Source: Pyrocephalus nanus
Taxonomy: Eukaryota; Chordata; Aves; Passeriformes; Tyrannidae
DNA length: 64,000 nucleotides
Direction of reading: 5' to 3'
NCBI GenBank assembly: GCA_038380795.1
Contig: CM076266.1
Span: forward strand, 11,120,001-11,184,000
The number at the start of each line of letters is the position of its first letter. Within the stretch, counting starts at the first letter, position 1. Below are positions 1 to 13,039 of the stretch, piece after piece. The notes under the pieces are model-generated. The model was not told the DNA's origin. It did not search any database and saw nothing but the letters and a program-made list of their open reading frames with translations. A program made the position numbers and the translations under genes.

Positions 1-19
1 AACATGAAACATTTATTTA

Positions 20-152
20 TTATTTTATGAAAGATTTGAAGGAGGTCCAAATAAAATTAGCAGGTAGCAAGCTGAAAGAAAACAAAAAAGAGTTACTTTT
101 TCATAGTGCGTAATGAAACCATGAAATCATTGTCATTAGATGTTATCAGATC
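20..152 (+). mobile_element. Old CR1-type LINE, 3' region fragment
   Basis: This stretch reads in the sense direction of an old CR1-type LINE, near the end of ORF2. The recognisable parts are the segment equivalent to 'keep the same residue, add AAC AAA AAG', then CTTTTTCATAGTGCGTAATG (family form: ACTTTTTCACACAGCGCATAAT), then a decayed match to the 'aactcattgcca..gatgttgt' segment. The fragment stops where an antisense CR1 begins at about 153. It is much more diverged than the CR1 at 7861-10012, so it belongs to an older subfamily, which I cannot name. The assignment rests on remembered family sequence, not on an alignment. Confidence 0.55.
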
Positions 153-648
153 AGCCAGGTTGGAAGAGATCTCAGATCATCTGGTCCAGGCTGTTGTAGG
201 AAAGTGAAATTATGAGAATATTTCATCTTGAAAACCTTCAGTGATGGGGACTCTGCCACATCCCTTGGGAGGTTGTTCCAGGGAATGATTGTTCTTTCTT
301 ATAGTGAGTTGAAAACTCTCCCAGTGTAACTTGTTTTCACCATGTGGCTCTCTGTGAAGAGAGAGCCTCTATCTTTTTAGCCAGCCTTTAAGTACTGGAA
401 TACTGTGAGGAGATGCCCCTGAGCAATCTCCTGCACAGCGGGAAAGAATCAGGACAGAGTCTTTAGACCTTTCATCATCTTTTGCTTCTTTGCCAATCTG
501 TCCATGTCTTTCTTGATGTCTGGGGATCAGAACTTCACAGAGCATCCCAGATGTGGCCTGACATCTGAGTAGACTGGGATGATCACATATCTTTCTCTCC
601 TATTAATGCCCCTGTGGCTGCAGCTCAGGTTCTGATTTGTCTTTCTTG
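153..648 (-). mobile_element. Antisense CR1 LINE fragment (old subfamily)
   Basis: On the plus strand this reads as the complement of a CR1 3' half, running from the 3' UTR at the low coordinate towards ORF2. Landmarks in order are AGATCATCTGGTCCAG near 172, the 'ctctgccacatccc..ggttgttccag' segment near 250-285, 'tttaagtactggaatactgtgaggag' near 387, 'ccatgtctttcttgatgtctggggatcagaacttcaca' near 502, and 'cagatgtggcctgacatctgagtag' near 547. These match the standard order of the antisense CR1 end. No coding frame survives. It is 5'-truncated at about 648, as expected for CR1. Confidence 0.8.
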
Positions 649-703
649 ATGCTTTGTCTAATATTAAAACCAGAATTGGGTTAAAGAGGTGGGTATCAGG
701 TTT

Positions 704-1092
704 GTGTAGCTAGGTTTTGGCAGTAGGGGGCTACAGGGTGACTTCTGTGAGAAGTTGCTAGACACTTCCCTCATGTCCAACAGAGCAAATTGCAGCCAAC
801 TCGCAGCTGGATCCACTGCTGGCCAAGGCTAAGGCCATCAAGGATGGTGACAGCACCTCTGAGATAACATATTTAGGAAGGGGGAAAAAAGTCCCTGTGC
901 AGTTGCAACTGTAGCCTGAAGACAAGAGTGAAAGTATGCTAAAGAAAGAACACCAGGGTCAGTGCCACAGGATGGGGGGAAGGTGCTCCAGCTGACGGAG
1001 CAGAGATTCTCTCGCTTGGTGAAGACCATGGTGAGGCAGCTGTTCCCCTGCAGCCCATGGATGTCCATGGTGGGCACCTGGTGTCCAGCCAG
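704..1092 (+). mobile_element. Truncated ERVL-like LTR (avian endogenous retrovirus relic)
   Basis: The stretch matches a long terminal repeat type I recognise from bird genomes. Landmarks are the 'ttctgtgagaagttgct' and 'catgtccaacagagc' segments (about 745-790), 'ctggccaaggc..gccatca' (about 820), ACCTCTGAGATAACATATTT (about 856), 'aaggtgctccag..ggagcagagattc' (about 980) and 'gaagaccatggtgaggcag..cccctgcagcccatgga' (about 1020-1060). Neither LTR end is convincing and no retroviral gag, pol or env is visible beside it, so it is probably a decayed solo LTR cut off at about 1090. The ERVL assignment is from memory of the family and is less certain than the LTR call itself. Confidence 0.6.
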
Positions 1093-4000
1093 GGTAAACA
1101 CACTGCACCCTCCATCTTTACATTATGATTATTAATATAGGGAAATATATAGTGATTTGACAGGGTCATTATAATAAGGACTGGAGCTTTCCAACACTTG
1201 CTCATTCCAATTTTGCCATCTTTCAGATTTCCTGAAAATAGTGGTTCTTGGATAACTGTTCAGTGCTCTGTGCTCAGTATTTTGGTATTTTCAATAAGGT
1301 TCCTGAATTAGAGTAACAAAAACCAGCAGATCAACATTATGAGGTGTCACAAGTGAAGATAACCTTTACACTTTAGAATAGCAAAGAAGACATATACTGA
1401 AACTCTCTGTTTCAGCTGAACGAATAATCTCTCTTGTGGTCAAAAGTAAAAGATATTGAACAGAAATGCCAAAAAAAATCAAAGAAATCATGGGGGACAT
1501 GAAAACCATGCAGGGGTTAAGTGCTCAAGAGTATATGGGCTCTTGTATTGATTGCTAAAAGATGCTGAATCCCTAAGTGATAAATCAATTCAAATTGTAC
1601 AAAAAATGTCTTAGGTGATGGAAATAAAAATTCCAAGACTAACAGATAGTGAGAGATAACAAGCGCTTAGGCAAGAATGAATACAGAGTCCAGAGCATAT
1701 GATTCCCATTTCTGTCCCTTTGAGGCAAATTGTCTGACTTTAATTAGCAAGAATTACACTATCTCAGCACATTTTCCAAAGCAAAGATTTCCTTCCACTG
1801 TCCCAGATCCTTGGAGAGATGGACACAGAACTTCATATCCAGTTATGTGATTTCCTCAAGGTTTTAAAAGTTGTCAAGAGGCTGTCTGGGTGAGAGGGAT
1901 CACTGTGAAACATGCCATGGGCCCTCAGACCAATTTCAAACACTTTATATTTGTCCCAGTAAAACAAAAACTAATCAATTTCATATTTTTTATGGTGAAA
2001 ATTAAAAAACAAAACTTGCTACCCCACATTCCCAAGGCTTCTAATTTTCACTTATTTTGCCTATATGAGTTCCAGAACTTGGTTGTATTCAGCTCAAATG
2101 TTTTTGTTTTAGTGGATTAAACCCAGAGAATTTTAGAGGTTTTAGAGATTGCCTGATGAACTGGTTATCTCAGCTAGAAATGCTTATGAAATTGATATTT
2201 TATTATAGATATTTTGAACTAAACATTTCTGATGTTCTTTCAGAGAATGACAGGGAATGATTTCTATAACCAAAGTATCTCATCTTGGTACTTACTTGTC
2301 CCTCTTTCATACTATTCAGGAAATTGCTGCCAAGAGTAAAACTAGTCTCACCTCTTATATGGAAAAGCAGGTCTGTCAGCTTTAGCTTAGCTGGAAAGAG
2401 TATCCATAATACTGGTAGATCTTAGAATCAGTGGAAATTAAAAATTATACTGGTAAGACAAAATAAGTTCTTTTAATATATGTGGATTAGGTATGTATTT
2501 TTTAATTACTTCAGGCTTCATATAGCTACAGCTTGTTTGAAGAAGCATGACTGCAAAAATATTCAGCCTTATGTTTATTTATTATAATCTTGTTTTCTTA
2601 GCACCCTTTATACTACTCCATTGTGTATGAGCATTAGAATTGCCATATGATAGGTGTGGAATCAGTATTGCATAGCTGTAAGAAAAGGAAATTCATGAAA
2701 GAAATTGCAGTTTAATGTACAATTCACAATGGAAAATATCTGAGAGCCATTTGTCAAAGAAAATTAGTAATGCTCTTATCACCCTACATTAGCCACCTTT
2801 CCTGGTAAGCCCTAATAAACACCATAAACAAAAGCCCCATGCTCTGTGTCAGATAAAGAGCTCTTTTCCAGCCAAAGATATAATTTCACGTTAAACACTA
2901 ACATTGGAATGGTGATGTGGGTTTTTTTTGTCCTCAAGCACTTATCTGGAGTTTGCACCCAGACTGACCATTTTTAATAGCAATGTTTTCTTCCTTTATC
3001 TAAGCCCATAGCAGTTCAGTTAATAGAGATGCACCTTTCTGTTCATCTATTTTTTTAAACAATACTTTAAATATGGTTTATTTCTTCATAGATTCATATA
3101 ATTGTTGCTCCTCTGAACTTCATAACTTTTTCCCCCACGAGGGGCTCCAATGCAGGGAGTTCAGCAGCAGCATTAGACATAACCCCTGACCTGAGCCAAG
3201 CCATGCTGCAGTGCACAAAACAGCTTCCTAAGCTCACAGGGATCACTCCCATCTTATACAGGAAACAAAAAACCAAAAAAAGGTGCAGACCACATTTTAT
3301 ACACTTCTACAGCTTTCAGCCATTTTTGCTGTTCTCTGGAGGCCTATTGAGAGTGCAGACTGCCTCACACTCTACTCCTGCAGCCAGAAAGTGATGTTCA
3401 AAATGCAATATATAAAAAACTACAGAGATCTGAACCACTGACATTTTCTTGACTCTTAACTGCAAGATAGTCAAGAAAGGTCCAGTTTTTACTGCCATAT
3501 TTTACATTTCCCATTAGTTTTATTATATTATGAATAACTCCAATGTGTCTTTTAACATATTGCCCTTTCCAAACAGTACTAAAATGTGAAGACCACCACT
3601 TCTTTTTTTTTTTTTTTCACCTTGTAGAAGGTTTTGTCTCCTCTGAATACTTTGCCAATATTTCTTCATATTACTTTTACTGTAGCTTGCCATTGCACAA
3701 ATAGAGCCATGGCAGATAACTGGGGGTCCCCCTAATTTGATCCTCTGCTATTACAAGCTGGCAGAGCTCTGTTCATTCGTTCTGAGTTGATGACATTAGA
3801 TCAGGTTTTGCCCTTCCTTTCAACTGATCCCACTATGAGGACAACAGCTTTGACACCCAGGGAACTGCCTACCATCACATAGATGAATGCAGTGTACTCT
3901 ATCAGGATCAATGCTAAGACTGAATTCCCTAATAACTATGACAGAATATATGCACTCTGGAAAAGCTGCTCATGTCATGTTTTAATTCTATCCCCTCCTC

Positions 4001-7000
4001 TTTCCCTGAACACTTAATGACTACAATTTTTATAGACAGTTTTATACATAGTACTAGTACAATTATTTGTATCACTGATGAGTGTCCCTTTGAACATAAA
4101 AATTGGTATGTCACCTCTGCAAACAGCATTACCTCCAGATATAAGTAAGGGTAAGTATCTCCCACTCTGCTTCTACCAACAGGAAGCATTATAATGGAAT
4201 AAGCAATAATTTGTGGTTTTTTTTCCTTTTGCACCCTAGACTTGGACAACGTCAAAATAAATCTTTCATATATGCTGCTTTTAAAGACATGGCGCTACAC
4301 TCAGTATCTTTTACTAATTATTGTCTATCTTATTTCAACAGTAGAGAGAAAACAAAGATTTATAAAAAAAGTTTTAAACATTTTTTTCTTTATTTATGAG
4401 GACAAAGTTATAGAAGAGCTCTTTTACATAAATAAAATGCTGCAGGCCTAACTTGTTCTATTTCTCTCCTTCAATTTTATATTACTGATGGCATAATTTT
4501 ACATTATGCATTTTCCTCCACTTCATAGGAATTCATAAAACATTTCTTATCTGAAAGAAACAATATGTTCTTCACACTACTTCCACTTACATTTTTTTTT
4601 CTCTCTATCTACATAACTAAATGCTGAGTAAACCCATAAAAAATGTGTCTTCATTTCTAAGTCAATTTGTCTAACTATTCAGGGAGGTGTTGCATTAAGA
4701 CCCTAAATAATCCTAAATTAGAAGAATACATTTAAAATAGTTGCTTTTCATTTGCTTGGGTTTCTGATCTGCAAGGTAAGAATGAGTGCTCAGTACAGAT
4801 TTCAGCATATATGAAGGTTTAGGACAGTCCTGCCTCTTCCACACTCCTTCTAGGGCCCACACAAGCTATTTTTAGCATTTACTTGGTATTTGCTAGTAAG
4901 GCAAGTATTCATTTACCTGCTATATTTTCATTATCTTTAACTGCTAAAAACTAATGTAATTTTTTTTTATTTCTTGTCTGTAACAATAAAAATGAAGGCT
5001 TTGCATCTTTTCCCACACTTCCATTAATAAATTATAATTTAGCCCTGGAATCATTAACTGCCTCTATTTTCTGCTGTAGTAGTAGAATGAATGTACATAC
5101 CACAGATATAGTAACCTCACTTAATTAGTTAACTAATACTTAATTGGCTGATCCAAACTAATATCTATGAGAGATCAGAAGTAACTCAGAAGAGCAATTC
5201 AGCCCCAGATCTTACAGGCCTATCTCCAGGTGGGATATATGGTCCTTTGGAGATGTCTGCACGAATTCAGAAAAAACAGCTGGTAGGGAAGGTAAGACAC
5301 ATTCTGGGATAGTTAACATCCTGCTTTTGTCTCTGTTAAGGAAATGTAGCTGAGGCATAGTGCATGAGTTTTCTATATGATAACTGATGGCTTTTTTTAC
5401 ACTTTCTAAACAATGGGTAAAAACACTAAAAGTTACAAAGACTTGAGACTGACCTAGTTATGATCATGCTTCTTGATGCAACACAAAATTACAATGAGAT
5501 GAGCTTTTGAAACTTGACTTTAAAATAAAGAATGGAGACACATCTTTTTTTTTTTTTTTCCCAAAAAGAATTCTTAACTTATGAAAACACTGCAAAGTTT
5601 TGTCTTTTAAGAAATAAATATTAAGAGTTATTATGCAGATATTATTTTCTTCTCTGTCTTGGAGTTTTTCCTCCCATTTCCCATTTCCCTCCTCTCCTGG
5701 TATATCTTTCTTTGGGCCTTCAGTTAATACAAAGGAATTTACTCAATTTTTCAGTTTTTGATTTCAAGATGGAAAATATCCCCTTTCATCAACATACCAC
5801 CACCTCTGAAGGAACTTCTATGTTGTAAATCCTATTTTCCTTACTAATATCTCACAGGCATCACTTGCCCATTTTAATGAACTCTAGTTCAGGTAAATTT
5901 GTCTATTCACCCTAGTTGGGATATTTGATGCTTTAGAAAGAATAAGTGCACTTGATGTTGGACTAAAATAAGAGAAAGTCCACAAATAACTAATTTTTTT
6001 AAGCACAAAATAGATACTAAAGTCCACTATAAGAAGTCCTTTGATCTCAGTACGTGAACAAACACTTCAATTAAGCTCCTGTGGAATTCTATCTATGTCT
6101 GGGCATTGCCTGCCTGTCACTAATGTGTTCATTTGGGAACTTGTGCCTTCTGACAGGCTGTCACCACACTTTGCCCCACCGTGAGCATGTAGAACATATA
6201 AAGTATTTTGCTGTAAACCAGAGGGGCAAATTTCAGTCTTGTTTAGAGCATGTGGCATGGATTTGTGCTATGGACACGTGTTATGGGCATGCCACCCGTG
6301 GCTGTCAAGTCTGATTTACTGCTCTCTGAGGAGCTTCCAGACATGTAAATAGGAACAGCTTAGCTTCAGTGGTCTAACCTAGTTTTGAATTATATAGACA
6401 AAGACTTTGTTGGTTTGGGGTTTTTTTTGTTATTTTTTAGTCTCTGGATATTTGCCTTTGCTAAGAAGCATTCTGTGTGTGCAGTAGCTGGAGTAGAAGG
6501 CAGGTGCAGAAGAAGTTAAGTTCTCTCTGCTTAAAAAGAAAAAAAAAAAACAAACAAAACTCCAAATCAGTTTAATACTGTAGGTTTTACTTCTGTTGCT
6601 GGTATGACTGCAATTTCCATTCAAACACTTTAATTTCTTGCAGAGTTATTTTTTTTCTTAGCCTCCATGCAGTTTTCTCACTCTTAAGAAGCTACCTAGC
6701 AATTTCTCTTTGAGCTGCCAAAGAAATCTTTGAATCTCTCTGTTGTTCTGTTTGTCCTCTCCTCAGTACTTATTGATGTCATTTTACTTTTAAAATACAG
6801 TGACCAGACACAGAGGTATTTTGCTTGTGGTCACATTGTGCTGTTTGAATAATTTCTTCACATTTACATTTGTGTTTGACATCTTTGTGTGTAGACAGAA
6901 ATTTTATTTTCCTGTATAAATGACAGTTAGCTACTCTGGCAGAAGGCTTTCAGCTACAGCTACTCTCATTCAGTCACTATTTTCTTGATCAATGCTTTGT

Positions 7001-7860
7001 GTCTTTTGCACTTTCAAAGTGTGTTTCCTTTTCATTATTATTTTTTCCTCTAATCTTCCTGCCTAGGTATGTCTGAACTTTGAACTGCTGCTGCAATTTT
7101 ACCTAATAATAGAAATGAGATGTGGAAATAGCTCTGTGTGACTAAGTCTAGTATCTGGTCTATTTAAGTTACTGTGAATAACTTTACTTATGCATTCTGT
7201 AGAGATGAAATATTTTGATGCATCATGAAGACAACTAGTATGTTTTCAGTGGAGAAAATCATGATCCATAGATATCAGAATGTGATGCCTTATGTAAAAA
7301 GATTGTATTTTCTCAGGTGCTACATCCCTGGACTACACATCAGAACAGAAATACAGTCTAAAGTAAATTACAAAATGTTTCTATTTATATGCACAAATTT
7401 TCCAGGAGATGTGGTCTCTGCATCATTGCTGCTTTCACTGAGAAGGGATGTTCATAGAACTATACATGTGCTATCAAAATAAATAGATAGTGCCTCTCTC
7501 AAATATTTATATAAGGATAAACAGAGTAGTTGTCACACACAATCTCTCATAAAACATGTGCATAAACTAAAAAAACATATGCTGATCAATTACATCCCCC
7601 TCTCTGCACATCTGTATGTGGAAGACTTTACCTCTTGTGGAAGCAAAAGCCACAAGAGATGGCACTACCAAGGCAGTACCACTGAAATGTGACAAGTCTT
7701 TATCTTGCTTAGGGCACCTTTAGATAGTGATATTGTTCAGAATGCCAACATTTATTGCTAATATTTCATTACAATATAATCAAAGCCTGGTTATATTTAG
7801 AAATATAACCCTTGTTCTTACCTGGATTTTTCTCTGGTGCAAACCAAATAGTCACCTCAG
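1093..7860. other. AT-rich non-coding DNA, no gene recognised
   Basis: I see no supported coding region, RNA gene or classified repeat here. All open frames are short and lack any recognisable domain. The only simple structures are homopolymer tracts, including T15 at 3603-3617 and T15 at 5545-5559. The composition is uniformly AT-rich with many TAAT and ATTTA words. Confidence 0.7.
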
Positions 7861-10012
7861 TCATAGTATCATAGAGTCAACTGGGTTGGAAAAGACCTCT
7901 GAGATCATCAAGTCCAACCCTTGATCCTCTACCACCGTGGTTACCAGACCATGACACCAAGTGCCACATCCAGTCTTGCCTTAAAAACCTCCAGGGACGG
8001 TGAATCCACCACCTACCTGGGCAGCCCATTCCAATGCCTGATGGCCCTCTCTGTAAAAAATTTCTTCCTAATATCCAACCTAAACCTCCCTTGGTAAAAC
8101 CTTAGACCATGCTCTCTTGTCCTATTGCTGATTTCCTGGGAGAAGAGACCGACCCCCACCTGGCTACAACCTCCTCTCAGGGAGTTGTAGAGAGTGATGA
8201 GGTCACCCCTGAGCCTCCTCTTCTCCAGATTAAACAACCTCAGATCCCTCAGCCGCTCCTCATAGGACTTGTGCTCAAGCCCCTTCACCAGCCTGATTGC
8301 TCTTCTCTGGATCTGCTCCAGCACCTCAATATCCTTCCTGAACTGAGGGGCCCAGAGCTGGACACAGCACTCCAGGTGTGGCCTCACCAGCCTTGAGTAG
8401 AGGGGAAGAATCACTTCCCTGCTCCTGCTGGCCACACCGTTCCTGACACAGGACTGGACACACTGCTGGCTCATGTCCAGCTTCCTGTCAACCCAAATTC
8501 CCAGGTCCTTTGCCACCTGGCTGCTCTCCAGCCACTCTGTGCCCAGCCTGTAGCACTGCAGGGGTTGTTGTGGCCAAAGTGCAGGACCCGGCACTTGGCC
8601 TTGTTGAACATCGTTCCTGTTGGAATCAGCCCAACTCTCCAGCCTACCCAGGTCCCTCTGCAGAGCCCTCCTGCCTTCCAGCTGATCAACACTCCCCCCC
8701 AGCTTGGTGTCATCTGCAAATTTGTTAATGATGGACTCAATCCCCTCATCTAAATCATCAGTAAAGATGTTAAACAGGACTGGGCCCAGAACTGATCCCT
8801 GGGGGACACCACTGGTGACCGGCCGCCAGCTGGATGCAGCCCCGTTCACCAGCACTCTCTGGGCCCGGCCCTCCAGCCAGTTCCTAACCCAGCACAGAGT
8901 GCCCCTGTCCAAGCCGTGGGCTGCCAGCTTTTTCTGGAGTATATTATGGGAGACAGTGTCAAAGGCATTGCTGAAGTCCAGATAGACACATCCACAGGCT
9001 TCCCCTCATCCACCAGGCAGGTCACTTGATCATTAAAGGAGATCAGGTTGGTCAGACAGGACCTGCCCCTCCTAAACCTGTGCTGGCTGGGTCTGATCCC
9101 CCAGCCATCCTGTAGGTGGTTGGTGATTGCACTCAGGATGATCTGCTCTGTAACCTGAGGTCAGGCTGATAGGCCTGTAGTTTCCCGGGTCCTCCTTGCA
9201 GTCTTTTTGTGGATTGATGTGACATTTGCCAACTTCCAGTCATCTGGGACCTCCCCAGAGAGCCAGGACTGTCGGTAGATGATGGAGAGCAGCTTGGCAA
9301 GCTCTTCAGCCATCTTCCTCATCACCCTAGGGGGGATGCCATCTGGTCTCATAGACTTATATTGATCCAAGTGGCTCAGCAGGTCACTGACTCTTCCCTC
9401 CTGGATTGCAGGGGGGCTATTCATCTTCCTGCCTCTGTCTACCAGCTCCAGAGGACAGTTGTACTCAAGACAACCTGTCTTACTGGTGAAAACTGAGGCA
9501 AAGAAGGTGTTAAGTACCTCAGCCTTTTCCTCATCTTTGGTATGTTCTCCCCCATGTCCAACAAAGGAAGGAGGTTTTCCTTGCCCCTCCTTTTGCTATT
9601 GATTTATTTGTAGAAGCACTTCTTGTTATCCCTAACAGAAGAGGATAGATTGAGTTTAAATTGTGCTTTTGTTTCTCTAATTTTCTTTCTGCATGACCTA
9701 ACTATATTCTTAAACTCTTCATGAGTAGCCAGCCCTTTTTTCCATAGTCAGTAAGCATTCTTTTTTCCCCTAATTTCCTTTTAAATCTTCCTGTTCAGCC
9801 AAGCTGACCATCTTTCCTGGTGGTTGTGTTTCAGCACACTGGGACAGCCTGCTCCTGTGAGCTCAAGACTTGCTTCTTGAAGCATGTCCATCCCTCCTGG
9901 ACCCCTTTGTTTTCAAGGGCTGTTTCCCAAGGTACCCTCTGAACCAGTCTTTTAAGTAGGCTGAAATCTGTCCTGCGGAAGTCCAAGGTGGAAGTCCAGG
10001 GTAGAAGTCCCA
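7861..10012 (-). mobile_element. CR1 LINE, 5'-truncated, 3' end intact
   Basis: This is the longest and best-kept retroelement in the window. On the minus strand it starts inside the endonuclease end of ORF2 (about 10012), runs through the linker (9830-9430), the reverse transcriptase (9424-8013) and the C-terminal part, and finishes with the CR1 3' UTR, which carries 'gttggacttgatgatctcagaggtcttttcca' and ends in a decayed TCTATGATACTATGA octamer tail at 7861. 5' truncation with a preserved 3' end is the usual outcome of CR1 target-primed insertion. CR1 inserts without a poly(A) tail, and none is present. I did not find a clear target-site duplication. Sequence decay is moderate, so it is younger than the copies at 20-648 and 32470-32720. 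Confidence 0.95.
7941..10010 (-). pseudogene. CR1 ORF2 remnant: endonuclease end plus reverse transcriptase, broken
   Basis: ORF2 of CR1 encodes an endonuclease and reverse transcriptase that copy the element's RNA at the insertion site. Visible in order on the minus strand are the end of the endonuclease/linker with TLDFRRTDF and VPWE (about 9985-9900), a KDEEKAEVLN-like linker (about 9520), the first RT block with PDGIPPRV and GEVPDDWKLANVT (9424-9200), the SGVPQGS block (8813-8793) and the catalytic FADD (8720-8709). The C-terminal [10 protein letters not shown] and [14 protein letters not shown] segments are also kept. It is dead. It shows a small deletion with a frameshift near 9150, two compensating frameshifts that bracket about 8622-8558, loss of roughly nine codons near 8453, and a GAG-to-TAG nonsense change at 8013-8015. 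The original stop is probably the TAA at 7943-7941. In the first block the usual GPDGI reads RPDGI. Confidence 0.92.
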
Positions 10013-13000
10013 TGCAAAGACAAGAAATGGACAGGGGTCTAGATCCTAAATGCACTTTTTATGCTCTCTGGATTATCTTCCTGATGCTTTCTATGATCTT
10101 TATGAATTTTAAGTGTGACATACTTATCATGGCCCCTGTACTTCCTCAGTACAGCTGTGTGTTCACAGTACTTGGGCTGTGAATCACTGTTTCTTTGCAG
10201 TGTTGACTGAAAAAACCCCGCATACCTACAGCCAAAGAGAGCAGGAAACAAAGCCTCAACACTCTTCGGATATCTAGCTCTCATCAAAGTTCCAAATAAT
10301 TTCAATAAAAACAAAAATGTCTGCAACGTGTATTCCAGATATAACCTTAGGCTGTCTTTTTTGTGAGTGGAGTATAGGCACTTCTTGGATGTTATACATG
10401 TTATAAATGTTACACGTGGGAGCAATTTTTGATGTTTAATTTAGTATAAAATCAATTGCACCCTAGTAGTTCTTATTTATGCCCACTCGCCATAACAGAA
10501 AGAGAGATAGAGGTACAGATCTCAAATGTTAGTCCTACACAGTGTTTGCATCATGTTGTAAGCCTTTATGGGGAGACCAGGCTGAGGCAAACATTGTGTG
10601 AGTTATTGCTGGGATATTCAAAGTGCTGAACTTGTTTCTCCTAAATGAACTACAAAAAAACACCCCCATGCAGCACACTTGTCTCCCTGATACGTGATAC
10701 CAGTGGATGTGCCTGTACCAGGGTGCCACTGACACAGAGTGGTGGCTCAAACCATGGCATGCCACCGTGGTTTCTGGTGTGATGCAGTGTGCAAATCTGC
10801 TTTTGAAAAGGATGAGCTTTCCTGGTTTAAATACAACCATATATAATCCAGTAGAGCTAAGCTTTTTTTTGTGTAATAAATTTAAGCTACTTCATCCTGA
10901 TATTCCTCTATAGTTCTCTTCCTGCATTGTTTACATTTTAAGCTTTGTTAGAAGGAGAGGTAAATGTTGATAACGGAGAATTTGCCACCAGTAAAGACAA
11001 TCTAGATATAAGCTGTTGAAAACTCTCATTTTGAAAGGATGAGGGTTAATTAAGTTCAGGTATTCCTATCAGGCATTCATTAGACGGGGTTTACACATCA
11101 GCTTGATGCAAATGTACTGACATCCTGTATCTTTATTTACTTAATTGACTATTCACTCATTGTTATTCAGATGGACTGTGAAACTGTGAGGATTTATCTT
11201 TGATACTCAGCAATGCAAAGGACCAAATCATTACATTATCTGTTTTTAACTTATTTGTTAGGTTTATGCTAAATTTGACTAAATTTGGTAGAAGCCTAGA
11301 ACATCTCCAGATACATCTTTAAGGTTAATACTAGACAAATGCCCTTCCAAGGACTTTCTGTCTTTTCTGATGCCTCACATGTTCTTTTAAATAAGAAGAC
11401 TGCCCTGTGAACAGTACATTTATTCTATTAGTGTGATTATTGTACCTTTCACTGAGTTTCAGTGTAATGGATGCGGGGTTGTTCATATATTGATAAGTGG
11501 ATATTAATCTGTTAAAACATTCTGTAATAGTAAATTATAAATTCATCTAACATAAATACCACTATATAAAGCTGCAATTATTCAATTAACATGCCCACTC
11601 TTTTCACCAACACGCTGAAAGCTTTAAGTGCAGTCTGTCCAGAGTCAGGAGGCTGCAGACTGCCTGCATTATGTATTTTGTGTAAAGAATTGCAGATTCT
11701 TTTTTGAAATGTCCTTTCTGAAGGTCACCTTTCTAAAATGATAGTTTCTATTATTGCCTTTTTATATTATTTTAATAAATCCTGTAAATGAGGATGAAGA
11801 CTTAGTAGCAAGCACCCTTTCCCTCAAGGTGTTTGTCTTTTTAAAGACATTTTAGCCATCATTGCACGAGGACTACTGGAGTCAGTAAGAAATAAGACAG
11901 TTCCTTTTGAATCTCTTCAATTTAGATTTAGCTATACTATATAAAAAAAGCATGAGTCTCATTCAGCTTTTTAATAAGCATAATCCAGCAGAAGTTGGTG
12001 CATTTTGTGAGGGACAGGATCAAGTGGACACAATTTTGCAAATTCTTTTAGCTTATGTCTAGCTGTAACCCTATTGGAGCCTCCCAGCTAACAAATATAT
12101 TTAGGAGAGCCAGGACTGATATTCTTCAAGTATGGTGGTGTATAACACACTCCTGTTTTTATCAGGAGCAAGAATTTATTCAAGAAAACGCAGACCCCTC
12201 CTGGATTACTTATTTCAAAAAGAAGAGTAATCACAGTTTTTCATTCCAGTTCAAACCCCAGGAAACACACAAACAAAACTACCCTAATAGTGCTGGGCAG
12301 TGTTACTCTCGTAGCTTAAGGTGGAAATCACTTTGTCATAACACTACCATGAATGATGTTCTTTGAAAGATATTTATAGGTAGGGCTTGTTTGTAAATGG
12401 ACAATTCATGTTATTAATTGTTATTAGTAGAATAAATATTTAAAATCTAATTTTCTATTTAACCCTTTTAGATATCTAGTTTCATTGGTATTGTTATTTT
12501 ATTTAACTTTAACTTTTCAGTACAGTAGAGCATCCTTGAAGAAGCAGTTTGCTTTTCGATGGGATGTGTATCGTACCTCACATAAAACATAAGGAATTTG
12601 AAATAGCAGGGTTTCTTTCAACACAAAGGTGCATTTGAAGTTTTACAGTGATTTACGTTTCTGGAGATTACTCAGTGCTCTAGATAGGACACAGCACTGA
12701 GGAAAGGGCAATTAATCAAATGTAGTAAAACTGATTCACTAAGATATTTCCTGTGCTGAAGGACTTATTGTAATAACTAAAGATTATTGTGACAGTTATT
12801 ATGATGGCCACAGATAGAATTAATTTCTCCAAGCTTTAGACATAAAACCACTCAGTGTCTGGGCCAAGGCTCTTCACAGGCTTCCCCAATAGTCAAGAGA
12901 GAAAGAGAGAATCCTTCAGAGATATCTTTCAAGGTAGTTGCCCATTGCCAATTCTCACCACAGATAGTGGAGAAGCTCAGGTTTTGCATAGCTACAGCTG

Positions 13001-13039
13001 AATAAGATAAAACCCACCTAAAAATCCCATTTCTCCCTG
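10013..13039. other. AT-rich non-coding DNA with possible conserved blocks
   Basis: I see no gene or classified repeat. Two blocks, 11030-11700 and 12520-12830, are unusually rich in homeodomain-type words (TTAATTAA, TTAATTGA, CAATTAAC, GCAATTAATC) and show little microsatellite or repeat content. That is the texture of conserved non-coding DNA, but this is inference from motif content only. Confidence 0.5.

Noticed and set aside
8109..8985. Several plus-strand open frames of 70-95 codons
   Set aside because: They are the opposite strand of the CR1 ORF2 remnant, and their sequence is fully explained by it.
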